Source of the DNA: Candidatus Fibrimonadaceae bacterium
GTDB lineage: Bacteria > Fibrobacterota > Fibrobacteria > Fibrobacterales > Fibrobacteraceae
Direction of reading: 5' to 3'
Assembly (NCBI GenBank): GCA_031281155.1
Contig: JAITFT010000084.1
Span: 1-64,000, forward strand
DNA length: 64,000 bases
Shown piece by piece: positions 34,491 to 43,605 of this stretch. Under the pieces are notes generated by a model. That model did not search any database. It worked only from the letters and a program-made list of their open reading frames with translations, and was not told the origin of the DNA. How positions within the stretch are numbered: the stretch's first letter is position 1; every line of letters begins with the position of its first letter. The translations under genes were made by a program, and so were the position numbers.

Positions 34491-35900
34491 TTAATTTATC
34501 CTGCCTTGCAAACGACCGGCAAAGGAAAAATCCTTTGTATTGTGTTCGTTTTGAACGCCTAGATTCAAAGTGAAGCGATCGTTAAGTTTCTTTTGAGCGT
34601 AAATGGAGCCTTGAACTTTTTTCGCGCCGACTTTTGAGCCATTGTATCTACGCTCGCCATCGTATTCCGCTTCAATCACGAGTTTATCCAAGCCGCGATA
34701 GAATTCGAAATCGAACCCACCGAGAATGGGCAAAGAAGCGTTGTAAGAATTATCTCCTTTTCCGCCATCAGCACGCTCTTCATTGCCGGGCTGATCGTCC
34801 AAGCCTATTAGGGCGGATTCGCCGAATACGCCAAAATTCTTTAACATGCCAACATCTTTAGCTATAGGCAAATGAAAACCTACGGCTACAGTATGCGTTA
34901 CATCTCCGTATTTGGAATATATTTCATCGAATACATTAGAGCGATAACCAATGCCAATATCCATATCTTTTATACCGGCAAGTTCCTTAAAGGAAAAATA
35001 AGCACGCAAATCTCCTCTATTCAAGTGTCTGTCGCTGCTTATTAGGGCTACGTCTAGAGATATATTTTCATTCAAGTTATTAAAGCCAAACTGAATAGCG
35101 TTTTCTGGATCGTAAGTGCTCATAAAGCCCACTCCAACCCCATCGGCTCTAGTGTTAACATTAGGCCTTGGTAAACCAGGTCCGCTAAGCGTTTGATCGT
35201 TTTTGTCTTTTTTAGCGTCTATATAGCCACCAAATGTTTTGCTCCCAAAGCGGGTTGTATTTTCCCAACGGCCTATTTTCAAATTCACATTATCGCCTCT
35301 ATGCCATGCCCAAGCTTCGTAAAGCTGGAATACATCGCGGGGCTCTGCCGACAAGCCGCCGGTTTCGCTTCTTGTCCATGTTTCATTGCCATAGAACTGG
35401 CCAGGGTACATACGCAAGTGGATTTTTCCTACAAAATTTTCCGATTGTGTTAAAACCATCAAATTTGCTCTGCCCCACCAAGTATCCAGATTGTCTTTTC
35501 CCCAATCGGATTTTACAGGCATTACCTTTCTCGCCTGAATTTCAAAATTAGCAGGAACATCTACCATAGCAAAATCTGCTCTAGCACGAGGCGCTTGCCT
35601 TGGCTTTTTTCTTTTTGGCTCTTTAACGATTAAAGTAACGGTAGCGGTAGTGGTGTCGCTTGGTACCAACACTGCTACTGGTGCCTCTTCCGCTACAGGG
35701 ACAGCTTCTGCCACTGGTTCTGCAACTTGTGCAGGTGCTGCCTCTGCTACTGGCTCTGCCTCAGGTGCAGGCACTGCTTCTACTGCAGGTACTGCTTCTG
35801 CCTCGGGTGCAGGAGCTTCTGGTGCAGCTTCCTGCGCGTTAACAATGCCGAAAGCGGCAAAGAAAACCGTAAAAAGGATTGGTTTGAAAACCTTATTCAT
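34491..35900 (-). CDS. Porin-like outer-membrane protein with Ala/Pro/Glu-rich linker
   Basis: 469 residues from ATG 35900, which has AGGAG upstream and starts the signal peptide (FAAFGIVNAQE); the frame extends 54 codons further but runs through the promoter. Residues 20-80 are A, P, E and V repeats (a likely rigid periplasmic or peptidoglycan-interacting linker), then KRKKPRQAPR, then a beta-barrel with regularly spaced aromatic strands to FAGRLQGRIN. Its C-terminal strand layout resembles phosphate- or sugar-type porins, but no specific family is recognised. tRNA-Gln follows after 5 nt. Confidence 0.82.
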   Translation of the reverse strand: MNKVFKPILFTVFFAAFGIVNAQEAAPEAPAPEAEAVPAVEAVPAPEAEPVAEAAPAQVAEPVAEAVPVAEEAPVAVLVPSDTTTATVTLIVKEPKRKKPRQAPRARADFAMVDVPANFEIQARKVMPVKSDWGKDNLDTWWGRANLMVLTQSENFVGKIHLRMYPGQFYGNETWTRSETGGLSAEPRDVFQLYEAWAWHRGDNVNLKIGRWENTTRFGSKTFGGYIDAKKDKNDQTLSGPGLPRPNVNTRADGVGVGFMSTYDPENAIQFGFNNLNENISLDVALISSDRHLNRGDLRAYFSFKELAGIKDMDIGIGYRSNVFDEIYSKYGDVTHTVAVGFHLPIAKDVGMLKNFGVFGESALIGLDDQPGNEERADGGKGDNSYNASLPILGGFDFEFYRGLDKLVIEAEYDGERRYNGSKVGAKKVQGSIYAQKKLNDRFTLNLGVQNEHNTKDFSFAGRLQGRIN

Positions 35901-35928
35901 GAAAAATCTCCTATGGATATATGGCGGT

Positions 35929-35950
35929 AATATAGAAAATTTTCTACATT
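35929..35950. promoter_or_regulatory. Divergent back-to-back promoter pair
   Basis: AATATA-GAAAATTTTC-TACATT. The leftward side drives the porin with a leader of about 28 nt and AGGAG; the rightward TACATT (35945-35950) is 6 nt from the uppP ATG, with no Shine-Dalgarno. Confidence 0.65.
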
Positions 35951-35956
35951 CCCCGC

Positions 35957-36748
35957 ATGTTCGAAGCAATAATAATAGGCCTAATACAAGGCATAACGGA
36001 ATTTTTGCCCATTTCTTCCACTGGGCACATGCTAATTGCCCAATATTTTCTAAAAAGCCCACAAAGCGACGCCTTTAATGTTTTAATACAAGTAGGCTCC
36101 ATACTCGCTGCTGTAGCGGTTTTTTGGCGTGATATTTTAAATTTTTTCCTTAAATGGAAAGAATCCGCCCAAAGAGATTACGTATATAAGCTAGGTGCCG
36201 CCTTCTTGCTAACCTGCGCAGGCGGCTTTATCGCAAAGCTAGCGGGCTTAAAATTACCAGAAGACAACATTTTACCGGTTGCACTTGCTCTTATAATAGG
36301 CGGGCTTATAATTATTGGAGTTGAAACAAGGGCTAAAAAAAGGCAGTTGAGCACAAACATAACTTGGGCGATAGTTTTTGCCGTTGCTGCCGGGCAGCTT
36401 ATAGCAGCCATATTCCCAGGCTCTTCACGTTCAGGAATGGCAATTATGGGAGCCTTGCTTGTAGGCTTGGCAAGGCCCGAAGCAGTTAAATTTTCTTTTT
36501 TGGTTGGCATCCCAACCATGTTTGCGGCGGCTGCTTTGGAACTTTTAAAAGCAGTAAAAGTCGAAGGAATACCACCCGATCTATTCACCCCAGAAGCTTT
36601 TGTTGCCTACGCCGTTGCCGCTGTTTCATCGTGGCTGGCCGTGGTATGGTTGTTGAAATTCGTAAGGAGCAGAAGCTTCATTCCTTTTGCATGGTATAGG
36701 CTTGCGTTGGGGGTGGCGTTGCTTGTGATGATTAAAATCTCATCATAA
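35957..36748 (+). CDS. uppP: Undecaprenyl-diphosphatase (BacA/UppP)
   Basis: 263 residues, seven or eight membrane segments. Catalytic motifs are GLIQGITEFLPISSTGH at 9-25 and PGSSRSGMAI near 157-166, both conserved in UppP. It dephosphorylates undecaprenyl pyrophosphate for recycling of the lipid carrier; uppS, which makes the carrier, is at 60659. ATG is 6 nt after TACATT. It overlaps the convergent phosphatase gene by 17 nt. Confidence 0.95.
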   Translation: MFEAIIIGLIQGITEFLPISSTGHMLIAQYFLKSPQSDAFNVLIQVGSILAAVAVFWRDILNFFLKWKESAQRDYVYKLGAAFLLTCAGGFIAKLAGLKLPEDNILPVALALIIGGLIIIGVETRAKKRQLSTNITWAIVFAVAAGQLIAAIFPGSSRSGMAIMGALLVGLARPEAVKFSFLVGIPTMFAAAALELLKAVKVEGIPPDLFTPEAFVAYAVAAVSSWLAVVWLLKFVRSRSFIPFAWYRLALGVALLVMIKISS

Positions 36749-38627
36749 CGCTCGTTATATCGTCTGTTTGAATTCCATCGCCGCGCCAAGCGTCGAGGGT
36801 TTGAGGTAACAGCTTTTCTATTAAGTCGTCGTCTATTGTTTTGCCTTCTAAAAAGCTTATCAATCTTTCCAAACCGTAAATTTCACCCTTTGGGCTAAAG
36901 GTTTCTGTTATTCCATCTGTGTATAAAATAATCGTATCGCCTTTTTCCACAAGAAGCTCGTTCTCGCTAATGTATGGCTCTATATCGGGATCCATCATAA
37001 GCGCAAGACCACCGGAACGAATGCAGTCCATGGTATTGCTCTTTGCCTTAAAATGCAAAATATGTTCGTGCCCGCAGCTAACATAGCGCAATTTATTATT
37101 GTTGGAATCCCACTCAAAGAACAGCATTGTGATAAACATGCCCGTGCTTATTTTACGCGACATATAAGTATTCAAATCCACTATAAATTTTTTCAAATCT
37201 TTTACGTGCTTATACTCGTTTTGCAAATACGTTTGCATAATAGCTGCCAAAATTCCAGCGGAAACACCTTTGCCGCTTACATCGCCTATGGCAATGCCCA
37301 GCTTGCCTTCGCTCTCTATAAAGTCGTAAAAATCACCGCCAATTTCCTTTGCAGGCTGCATAAGAAAGTTTACTTTTATTCCGTTTACTTGCGGAACTTC
37401 ATTGGTAAACAAAGCAGCCTGAACTGCGTTTCCAGAATTCAATTCCAAGGACATTCTTATATTTTCGTTTTTTTGGAAAGCTATTCTGCTGGAGTTTAAA
37501 ATCATGGTTGCAAAGTTTGAAAGATTCTTTGCCGTATTGAAATCTGTTTCCGTTAAATAATCGCCATCTGTTTTATTTTCCAAAACAAGCACTCCCAAAA
37601 GCTCATCTTCTTGCAAAAGCGGTATGAGTATTATTGAGCTGATTTCCTGTGAAAGCTTGCCGAATATTTCTTCCATATTATGCTGTGAACTATTAAAAAA
37701 TATGCCAGCCCCATTATTATGCCCACACTTCCAAATAATGGCTTTAGGATCTCTTATCTGCTGTTTAAATGTAAGCTCTCGTAACAAATCTGCTCTTGTA
37801 AATAATTTTTCGCTACCTATGCTCAAGGGAAAATACAAGCCCGTAACGCTAACGCATGAAAAGAACTTTCTGCTTTCGTTCCATTCATAAATCGCTGCGC
37901 CTTTTACATTGAGAAAACGGCATAAACTTGCCAAATATGAATTTGAAGCCTCTTCCTTATTTGAAAAATCCTTGATAGACTGCGAAATTTCGTTTATCAT
38001 GTTCTGGAAATATTCCTGCTCGTTATGCAGTCTTTCAACGGTATTTTGAAAACCAGCAAGCTCGCGCTGCCTTTTTTCCATGCTCAAATAGAAAACCAAA
38101 CCAACAAAGAATATTCTAAAAGCATAAAGGTCAAATAAAAGAGTGGGTATTAACAGCAAAATAAGCATATATATGGACATTTTAGATATATACGCCGTTA
38201 AATAGTACTCTCTGCCCATATTCAAGGCAATGTAAATTGAAAATAGCGTAGCAAGCAAAGTCCAAAGTTCTATTCCGTAAATATTGCCAAGAAAATTATA
38301 GAGCGAAATTTGCAGTATAGTACTTATAAAAATAAGAGAAGCGATTTTCAAAAGCCTTTTTTTGTTTATTGAATAAGATAAATCTACTTGAATTACAAAT
38401 AGCAAAAAAACCAAATCTACTATTCTAAGCAGGTATGTATAAGATAATTCTGCATAAAAATGCTGGTAAGTAAAAAAGAAATTAAATGCAAAAAAAGCGA
38501 AGAAGCCTAAAAATTCAATCGCTACAAACTTATCTCTAAATGAAAAATTCTTCCATTTAATAAACGCCATGAAAGCGGGGGGTGCCGCTAAAAACGGCAA
38601 CAGTAGATATATAGCCTTTAATATCAT
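36732..38627 (-). CDS. Membrane-bound GAF and SpoIIE-type PP2C phosphatase (RsbU-like)
   Basis: 631 residues. N-terminal region (about 1-185) has seven hydrophobic segments, followed by a short coiled coil, a GAF domain (about 240-380) and the SpoIIE/RsbU phosphatase domain with PAKEIGGDFYDFIES, AIGDVSGKGVSAGIL and ILYTDGITETF. Such proteins dephosphorylate anti-sigma antagonists or other partners in response to a membrane signal. It lies 16 nt after pilQ in the same direction, so may be the last gene of the pil operon. The target is unknown. Confidence 0.9.
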   Translation of the reverse strand: MILKAIYLLLPFLAAPPAFMAFIKWKNFSFRDKFVAIEFLGFFAFFAFNFFFTYQHFYAELSYTYLLRIVDLVFLLFVIQVDLSYSINKKRLLKIASLIFISTILQISLYNFLGNIYGIELWTLLATLFSIYIALNMGREYYLTAYISKMSIYMLILLLIPTLLFDLYAFRIFFVGLVFYLSMEKRQRELAGFQNTVERLHNEQEYFQNMINEISQSIKDFSNKEEASNSYLASLCRFLNVKGAAIYEWNESRKFFSCVSVTGLYFPLSIGSEKLFTRADLLRELTFKQQIRDPKAIIWKCGHNNGAGIFFNSSQHNMEEIFGKLSQEISSIILIPLLQEDELLGVLVLENKTDGDYLTETDFNTAKNLSNFATMILNSSRIAFQKNENIRMSLELNSGNAVQAALFTNEVPQVNGIKVNFLMQPAKEIGGDFYDFIESEGKLGIAIGDVSGKGVSAGILAAIMQTYLQNEYKHVKDLKKFIVDLNTYMSRKISTGMFITMLFFEWDSNNNKLRYVSCGHEHILHFKAKSNTMDCIRSGGLALMMDPDIEPYISENELLVEKGDTIILYTDGITETFSPKGEIYGLERLISFLEGKTIDDDLIEKLLPQTLDAWRGDGIQTDDITSVMMRF

Positions 38628-38643
38628 TACCGGCCGTTATCTA

Positions 38644-39999
38644 TCATCCATCCCATCCGTCATCGTAGTCATCATCGTCTGCTAATGCTTCGTTGCTCAC
38701 GCTGGTTGCCACAGGGGCTGCGCTGATTGCTGCAGGAGCAGCCAAATAGTTTCGCATTATACGAGGAGTAACAAAGATAACCAAGTCTCTTTTATTTACT
38801 TCTTTGCGAGTGCGCTTGAACAAATTCCCCAAAACAGGAATATCTTTCAAGAAAGGAATACCAACTTCTACTTCCATTTCCTCATTTTTAGTTAAACCGC
38901 CTATAATAACGGTTTCGCCATCGGAAACCACAACTCTTGTTCTAGCTTCTTGCTTGTGAATAACCAATTGGTTGTTGTCCCAGCCATAGTCGTTGTTTTC
39001 GGGGTGAAGCTCAAGCAATATTCTGTTATCACCTGCAACATGAGGCGTTACTGTTAGCTTTATACCGCTTTCAACCATTTGATAAGCAACATTTCCGCTC
39101 TCATCCATAACTCTTAGAGAAACCTGAGAACCCATGAATATTTCTGCTTGCGTGTGATCAAGGGTTGAAATTTGCGGACTTGCCAAAATCTCGGAACGCG
39201 AATCGGTTAAAATACTTGCCAACGTAGCATCCATATTTCCGCCAAAAGCGTTTACGGTAATTTCGGTTGTGGGAGTAACGCTGATTACGCCTTCTTCGAT
39301 CGCCGCGCCTGCAACGCTTGGCCTATTTTGCATACCTGCGCCAAGCCTTGAGCTACCAATGCCAAGCACAGACCAATCAACCCCTAAGTCATTCATTAAA
39401 CGGCTATCTACCACCATTAGCTTAGCAGTGATTACAATTTGCAGAGTTTCAACATCCAGCTCTCTCAGGGTGTTTCTCATTTGAGCCAAGCGCCTTTCTG
39501 TGTCGTAAACTATTATGGCGTTGTTGCGTTCTACAACTGAAATGCGACCGCGCGAAGATTTCATGGACTCCAAAACGCCAGCCATCTCACCAGCTGAGGC
39601 ATGCTTGATTTGGAAATTCTGCCGCACGAGTGGAGCAAGCATATCGCTTTGCTCACGTTTCTCAGACTCTCTTATCACCCTTTGCTGATAAGAGGAAGTT
39701 CTTTGCACGCTTATGTAGTTCCCTTCTGAAATCCAGGTGAGATCTTGCATATCGCATACGATTTGCAGAAGTTCCAGCCACGTTTTTTGCGTAACGTTCA
39801 TGGAAAGAGTTCCTTGAACATCTGGAGCGAGCAGTATATCTATGCCCGCCCGCTGGGAGATTGCGTGAAAGACGGAAGCAAAATCCGCATTCACAAAGCT
39901 AATGTCATATCTCTTCCCATCGCTTCTTACAGCGGAAAAGGAAGAAACTGCCAAGCAAAGGACAAAAAGCTGTACAACAGCTATTATTTTTTTCTTCAT
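38644..39999 (-). CDS. pilQ: PilQ-type secretin, short form
   Basis: 451 residues from ATG 39999, which has GAAAGGGTGC upstream; an ATG five codons earlier is an alternative. A signal peptide is followed by an STN-like domain (ISFVNADFASVFHAISQRAGIDILL, about 30-95), a secretin N-domain (HASAGEMAGVLESM, then VVERNNAIIVYDTE) and the secretin core (ILTDSRSEILASPQISTLDH, VVVSDGETVIIGGL, GIPFLKDIPVLGNLFKRT, VIFVTPRI). It forms the outer-membrane ring for type IV pili. It lacks the N-terminal AMIN domain of most PilQ proteins. Acidic Asp-rich C-terminus (DDDDYDDGWDG). Confidence 0.9.
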   Translation of the reverse strand: MKKKIIAVVQLFVLCLAVSSFSAVRSDGKRYDISFVNADFASVFHAISQRAGIDILLAPDVQGTLSMNVTQKTWLELLQIVCDMQDLTWISEGNYISVQRTSSYQQRVIRESEKREQSDMLAPLVRQNFQIKHASAGEMAGVLESMKSSRGRISVVERNNAIIVYDTERRLAQMRNTLRELDVETLQIVITAKLMVVDSRLMNDLGVDWSVLGIGSSRLGAGMQNRPSVAGAAIEEGVISVTPTTEITVNAFGGNMDATLASILTDSRSEILASPQISTLDHTQAEIFMGSQVSLRVMDESGNVAYQMVESGIKLTVTPHVAGDNRILLELHPENNDYGWDNNQLVIHKQEARTRVVVSDGETVIIGGLTKNEEMEVEVGIPFLKDIPVLGNLFKRTRKEVNKRDLVIFVTPRIMRNYLAAPAAISAAPVATSVSNEALADDDDYDDGWDG

Positions 40000-40014
40000 T
40001 GAGCACCCTTTCAT

Positions 40015-41169
40015 TTAATTACCCCCAAACCTATCGGGTAAGTCCATTGTGTACCGACGACTCACCCCGTATTCTTGCAACAAGAAAAGCACGCCATTTT
40101 GTGTAATTCTAAGTATTCTACCGTTTTTAACGCTATCACCTTCGTATAGCGTATGTGAAAGCCCTCTAACTTTGTTGTTGGAGAGTAGCGCCATTGGCCT
40201 TTCATTTTCATAAAAAATGCCCACGAGAGTTAGATGATCAACGTCTATGCCATCGCTTTCAAGCGACCTAACTTGCACGAAAGGATCTCTGCGGCCATAA
40301 GAACTGTAAACTATATTGTCGATATCTCTCCAGCCGTATTTTTCCACAATTTTATCTACATTGCCTGGAACTTCCTTTCCGCGCCTGCGTATTTCGTCTC
40401 TTTGCGCTGTTGTAAGCCCGCCTTCTATCATTACATCTCTTTGAAATACGTATCCTTCTTTGTTTTTGAAACGAACTCTATAGAAAGGACCTACCCTCGA
40501 CAGCACTTTCAAGCGATCGCCAATTTCCAAAGCTTCCAAAGGAACCCTGCTTTCTGCCGGGCCAGGAAAAAGCGAAGCTATTTCTTCTGTGACTATGTAG
40601 GAGGCATCTGTTCTTTTAACTTGTATGGATTGCATTAAAGACAAGTCGGTTTCTATTCTTCTGTTTTGCATGCTGTCTGCGAAAGCACGAGAACTAAGTG
40701 CCAAGGGTTCAAAACTCGGCAAAAAAAACTGGGAACTTTTTAAGCCAGTTGGCAAAGCCTGCCAATTTTCCAGCCTGCCCGGACTTATATGTTTTTGCAA
40801 AAGAATACGATTATTCGTGAGCAACACAGCTGGCCTTTCACCTCTATTCAGATAGAATACCAGCTTTCCATCTGACCAGGCCAAACCCCTGGCAAAAGTG
40901 CTGTTTGCAGTCTGAAGCATGGTAGAATGCCCATGCGAACCTTCAACGGATAATTCAATGGTGGAATCGGTGATAACGGGCTCGGCACCCTTTGTCAAAT
41001 TTGATTCCAGAACTACCATCAGCCCTTCCCATTCGGAATTTTTCTGCACGGCAACACTGGCTACGCGAGGCGGAAGCAAAGAAAATTCTACTTCAGAATT
41101 ACTCGAATAAGAGGTGCCAACAAGCAAAAACAAGGCTATAACGGAAATGTATGTTCTAAAATTTTTCAT
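40015..41169 (-). CDS. PilP-like pilus assembly protein with AMIN-like and SH3-like domains
   Basis: 384 residues. Signal peptide (GTSYSS), then a beta-rich AMIN-like region (about 25-140; VEFSLLPPRVASVAVQ, LVFYLNRGER), an SH3-like domain near 205-255 (PLEALEIGDRLKVLSRVG), and a PilP-like C-terminus (RRDPFV, LVGIFYENERPMALLS, YEGDSVKNGRILRIT). PilP links the inner-membrane PilMNO complex to the PilQ ring. The AMIN domain usually sits on PilQ, so an exchange between partners is inferred. It sits 2 nt upstream of pilO in a compact operon. Confidence 0.75.
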   Translation of the reverse strand: MKNFRTYISVIALFLLVGTSYSSNSEVEFSLLPPRVASVAVQKNSEWEGLMVVLESNLTKGAEPVITDSTIELSVEGSHGHSTMLQTANSTFARGLAWSDGKLVFYLNRGERPAVLLTNNRILLQKHISPGRLENWQALPTGLKSSQFFLPSFEPLALSSRAFADSMQNRRIETDLSLMQSIQVKRTDASYIVTEEIASLFPGPAESRVPLEALEIGDRLKVLSRVGPFYRVRFKNKEGYVFQRDVMIEGGLTTAQRDEIRRRGKEVPGNVDKIVEKYGWRDIDNIVYSSYGRRDPFVQVRSLESDGIDVDHLTLVGIFYENERPMALLSNNKVRGLSHTLYEGDSVKNGRILRITQNGVLFLLQEYGVSRRYTMDLPDRFGGN

Positions 41170-41171
41170 AG

Positions 41172-41780
41172 TTACCTACTCCTTGAGGTAAATGTAGTTA
41201 AATCAAAAGAGACATTCATGGTTATAGCCTGCCAACCATGGTCTTCCGCCCTTCTTACCTCTTGACTTATTATGCCAGAACGAGTCAGCTTTAAGTTATC
41301 TATGGAGGTGGGGTAATTGAAACCAGCAATTTCTGCAAACAGATAGCCAAGCATGTGATAACCGGCATTAATGTTAAAGGTGTAATTATTTCTAATAAAA
41401 TGCTCTTCCTCTTCTGTGCCATTTGGCCTAAATGCCTGTATATTAACACCAGAGGTTCTGACTGCGGTATATAGATCTCTCAGACGATTTGGAACCTTTT
41501 CCTCTTCTGGGAACATTTCCTTCAATCTTTCGAATTCCATCTGCGCATTCTGCAGTTCTGTTTCAAGCATTGGTATGCGAGGCCTCTGTGCATTTATTCT
41601 ATCTAGCTCTTCTTGCGCAGCATCCCTGTTAGCCACCAATTCATGCTTTTTGTTCTGGAAATCTGTCCAGGTAAAATCGTAAAAGTAATAGCTGACGCCC
41701 ACGCAGAAGATAATAGCAACCGCCGCATAGACGTTCTTTAGGTTCTTTTTATCTCTTATGTCAAAAATACCTATGTTCAT
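41172..41780 (-). CDS. pilO: PilO-like pilus assembly protein
   Basis: 202 residues from ATG 41780, preceded by CAGGAG and overlapping nothing; ATG 9 codons earlier is within the pilN end. Layout is PilO: one N-terminal membrane segment (about 17-36), a coiled coil (RDAAQEELDRINAQRPRIPMLE and following, about 45-100) and a ferredoxin-like C-terminal domain. It pairs with PilN to form the periplasmic alignment complex. The sequence is poorly conserved, so the call leans on the gene order M-N-O-P-Q. Confidence 0.85.
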   Translation of the reverse strand: MNIGIFDIRDKKNLKNVYAAVAIIFCVGVSYYFYDFTWTDFQNKKHELVANRDAAQEELDRINAQRPRIPMLETELQNAQMEFERLKEMFPEEEKVPNRLRDLYTAVRTSGVNIQAFRPNGTEEEEHFIRNNYTFNINAGYHMLGYLFAEIAGFNYPTSIDNLKLTRSGIISQEVRRAEDHGWQAITMNVSFDLTTFTSRSR

Positions 41781-41781
41781 A

Positions 41782-42372
41782 TCAACGCACTCCTGTTTCC
41801 ATACCATACCCTAGATCGAAATTAACGACCAAAGAGAATCTGTATGCATCTTCGCCTTCTACTTTATCTGCACTTATATTTGATAGACTTACGCCAGTAA
41901 TAACATTCGTTTGCTGTTCTAGTTTTAACATATACATTGCTACTTCAGAAAAATCCCAAGTTACACAGTCCACATCCATTTTGCCTTCCCTTTGAGTTAT
42001 GCTTGTTATCCAAGTGTTGGGCATAAGCGCAGTGGACAATTCTTCGAGCAGTACAACCCAGCGCCTGCGGCTAACCTGTATGGAGCGAAGAGCATCGCTT
42101 CTCTGTTCTATCATTCTTAAAGTTTCTTCCAGTTCTTTTATTTTTTCCAGCAGAGGACGCTCTTTTTCAACAGCCTCATTTATTTGCGCAACTGAGCTTT
42201 CCAGTTCGTAAGTAGTTTTAACTATGTGGGAGTAAAGCACGGATAAAGTCAATGTTACCAAAATTACTGCGATGGTGGACAAGACAACCTGCGTGCTCGA
42301 AAGCCACGATAAATCCCGCTTTTTACGCCTGAACTCAAGAGGTAGAAGGTTTATTTCAAGTTGATTTACCAT
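41782..42372 (-). CDS. pilN: PilN-like pilus assembly protein
   Basis: 196 residues. The conserved N-terminus QLEINLLPLEFRRKK binds PilM; one membrane segment follows (about 29-49), then a coiled coil and a ferredoxin-like domain. This is the classical PilN layout. ATG overlaps the pilM stop (TAATG). Confidence 0.9.
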   Translation of the reverse strand: MVNQLEINLLPLEFRRKKRDLSWLSSTQVVLSTIAVILVTLTLSVLYSHIVKTTYELESSVAQINEAVEKERPLLEKIKELEETLRMIEQRSDALRSIQVSRRRWVVLLEELSTALMPNTWITSITQREGKMDVDCVTWDFSEVAMYMLKLEQQTNVITGVSLSNISADKVEGEDAYRFSLVVNFDLGYGMETGVR

Positions 42373-43499
42373 TAGAATCTCCTTAGGGCAAGACCCATGG
42401 CTACAGGGTAGATGCCAGACACGGCGTTAAGATCTGTTCCACGAAAACGAACAGGATCTACTTCTACTGTCTTAAAAGGATCCAGCAGAAGGATATCCAT
42501 GGAGAACCTGTCTGACAGGAACTGAGTTAATCCTTTTATATCTGCACCGCCGACTACGACCATTTTGGAAGGCCTCTTGTAATTATCTGAAGAACTGAAA
42601 TAGCGAATTGCGGTGTCTATTTTCATGGATATTTCATCAAAAACAAATTCCATCGCAGATTTTACTTTTGGATCTTCCATGTCGATTTCTTCGTTATTGG
42701 TTCCAGTTAATAAATCGCCTGCTTGTTCGGTTGAAATTTCCAAGGAACCGGCAAGCTGCTCTTGAAAAGATTGAACCGAGCACCCTGTGATGGAGCGAGC
42801 TGTGCTAAAAGTGCCTTTGCGCAGGAATGCCAAATAAGATTGGCTGTACCCCAAGTTCAAAAGCAAAGCGGGATCGTCGTCGTCGCCGCCGTAGCCGGCT
42901 CCGTAGTCATCGTGTTGTTGTTGCTCCACGCTAAGGGAGTATATATTGCTTAAAGCAAAGACATCTACATCTATGGCTGCCAAGTCTATACTCAAGGCTT
43001 GAAAGAGATTTACCCAACTGGCGAGCACGTCTTTTTTGGCGGCTACAATCATAGCCTCTATTCCTTCTTCTCTGCGCTCCATAACGGCATAGTCGAGCAC
43101 GTTGCCAGAATCGTCGAAGGGGCTTCTGCCCATGGCAGCCTGTAGTATAAGCTCGTTTTCTGGAATTTTAGCGGCCTTTACAGGCTGAGGCTTAACTAGA
43201 ATTCTGTCGCATAAAATGCCAGAAGTCCAGTTAACTGAAATCACAAAGTCGCCATCCGCGCCTCCAGGCAAGGCTCTCATAAGCATTCTTTGCACACTAT
43301 CTATGAAAACAGCAGGGTTCTTTACTTCGTTATCGACTATGACACCTTCGGGTATAGACTCCTGTTCCAAAGCAATCAAGGTGCTTCTAGAGCCCTTTTT
43401 ATGCTCAACAACGGCCAACTTCAGCAGGCGATGGCCTATGTCCAAGCCAAGTGTCCTGCTCTCGCCGCGAATTCTTGAAATTATATTGTGTAGCTGCAC
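42372..43499 (-). CDS. pilM: PilM-like cytoplasmic actin-like ATPase
   Basis: 375 residues with GTG 43499 as start, chosen because TATATT ends 6 nt upstream, as at many other genes here; the frame extends 19 codons further, with ATG 43514 as alternative. RTLGLDIGHRLLKLAVV is the phosphate-1 motif of the actin-like fold and KMVVVGGADIKGL the adenosine motif. PilM binds PilN on the cytoplasmic face of the pilus complex. First gene of the pilMNOPQ operon. Confidence 0.88.
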   Translation of the reverse strand: MQLHNIISRIRGESRTLGLDIGHRLLKLAVVEHKKGSRSTLIALEQESIPEGVIVDNEVKNPAVFIDSVQRMLMRALPGGADGDFVISVNWTSGILCDRILVKPQPVKAAKIPENELILQAAMGRSPFDDSGNVLDYAVMERREEGIEAMIVAAKKDVLASWVNLFQALSIDLAAIDVDVFALSNIYSLSVEQQQHDDYGAGYGGDDDDPALLLNLGYSQSYLAFLRKGTFSTARSITGCSVQSFQEQLAGSLEISTEQAGDLLTGTNNEEIDMEDPKVKSAMEFVFDEISMKIDTAIRYFSSSDNYKRPSKMVVVGGADIKGLTQFLSDRFSMDILLLDPFKTVEVDPVRFRGTDLNAVSGIYPVAMGLALRRF

Positions 43500-43505
43500 G
43501 GAGGT

Positions 43506-43511
43506 AATATA
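43506..43511 (-). promoter_or_regulatory. -10-like element of the pil operon
   Basis: TATATT on the minus strand, ending 6 nt before GTG 43499. It is embedded in the longer open frame, which is why the downstream GTG is preferred as the start. Confidence 0.45.
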
Positions 43512-43575
43512 CATTTTTTTTTTGCAAATGAACAAAAAAAAGAGCTTAAATGCCAATAAAAGTGAAAAAAGAGCC

Positions 43576-43605
43576 TAATTTTGCTTAATTTTGCTTAATT
43601 TTGGC
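43576..43605. repeat. Three tandem 10-bp repeats at the PilZ gene end
   Basis: TAATTTTGCT, twice, then TAATTTTGGC. The repeat contains the stop codon of the PilZ-domain gene, so its copy number changes the C-terminal AKIKQN tail. Confidence 0.75.

Noticed and set aside
35901-36062. 54-codon 5' extension of the porin with a hydrophobic stretch
   Set aside because: It crosses the divergent promoter and overlaps uppP; the internal ATG has AGGAG and starts a proper signal peptide.
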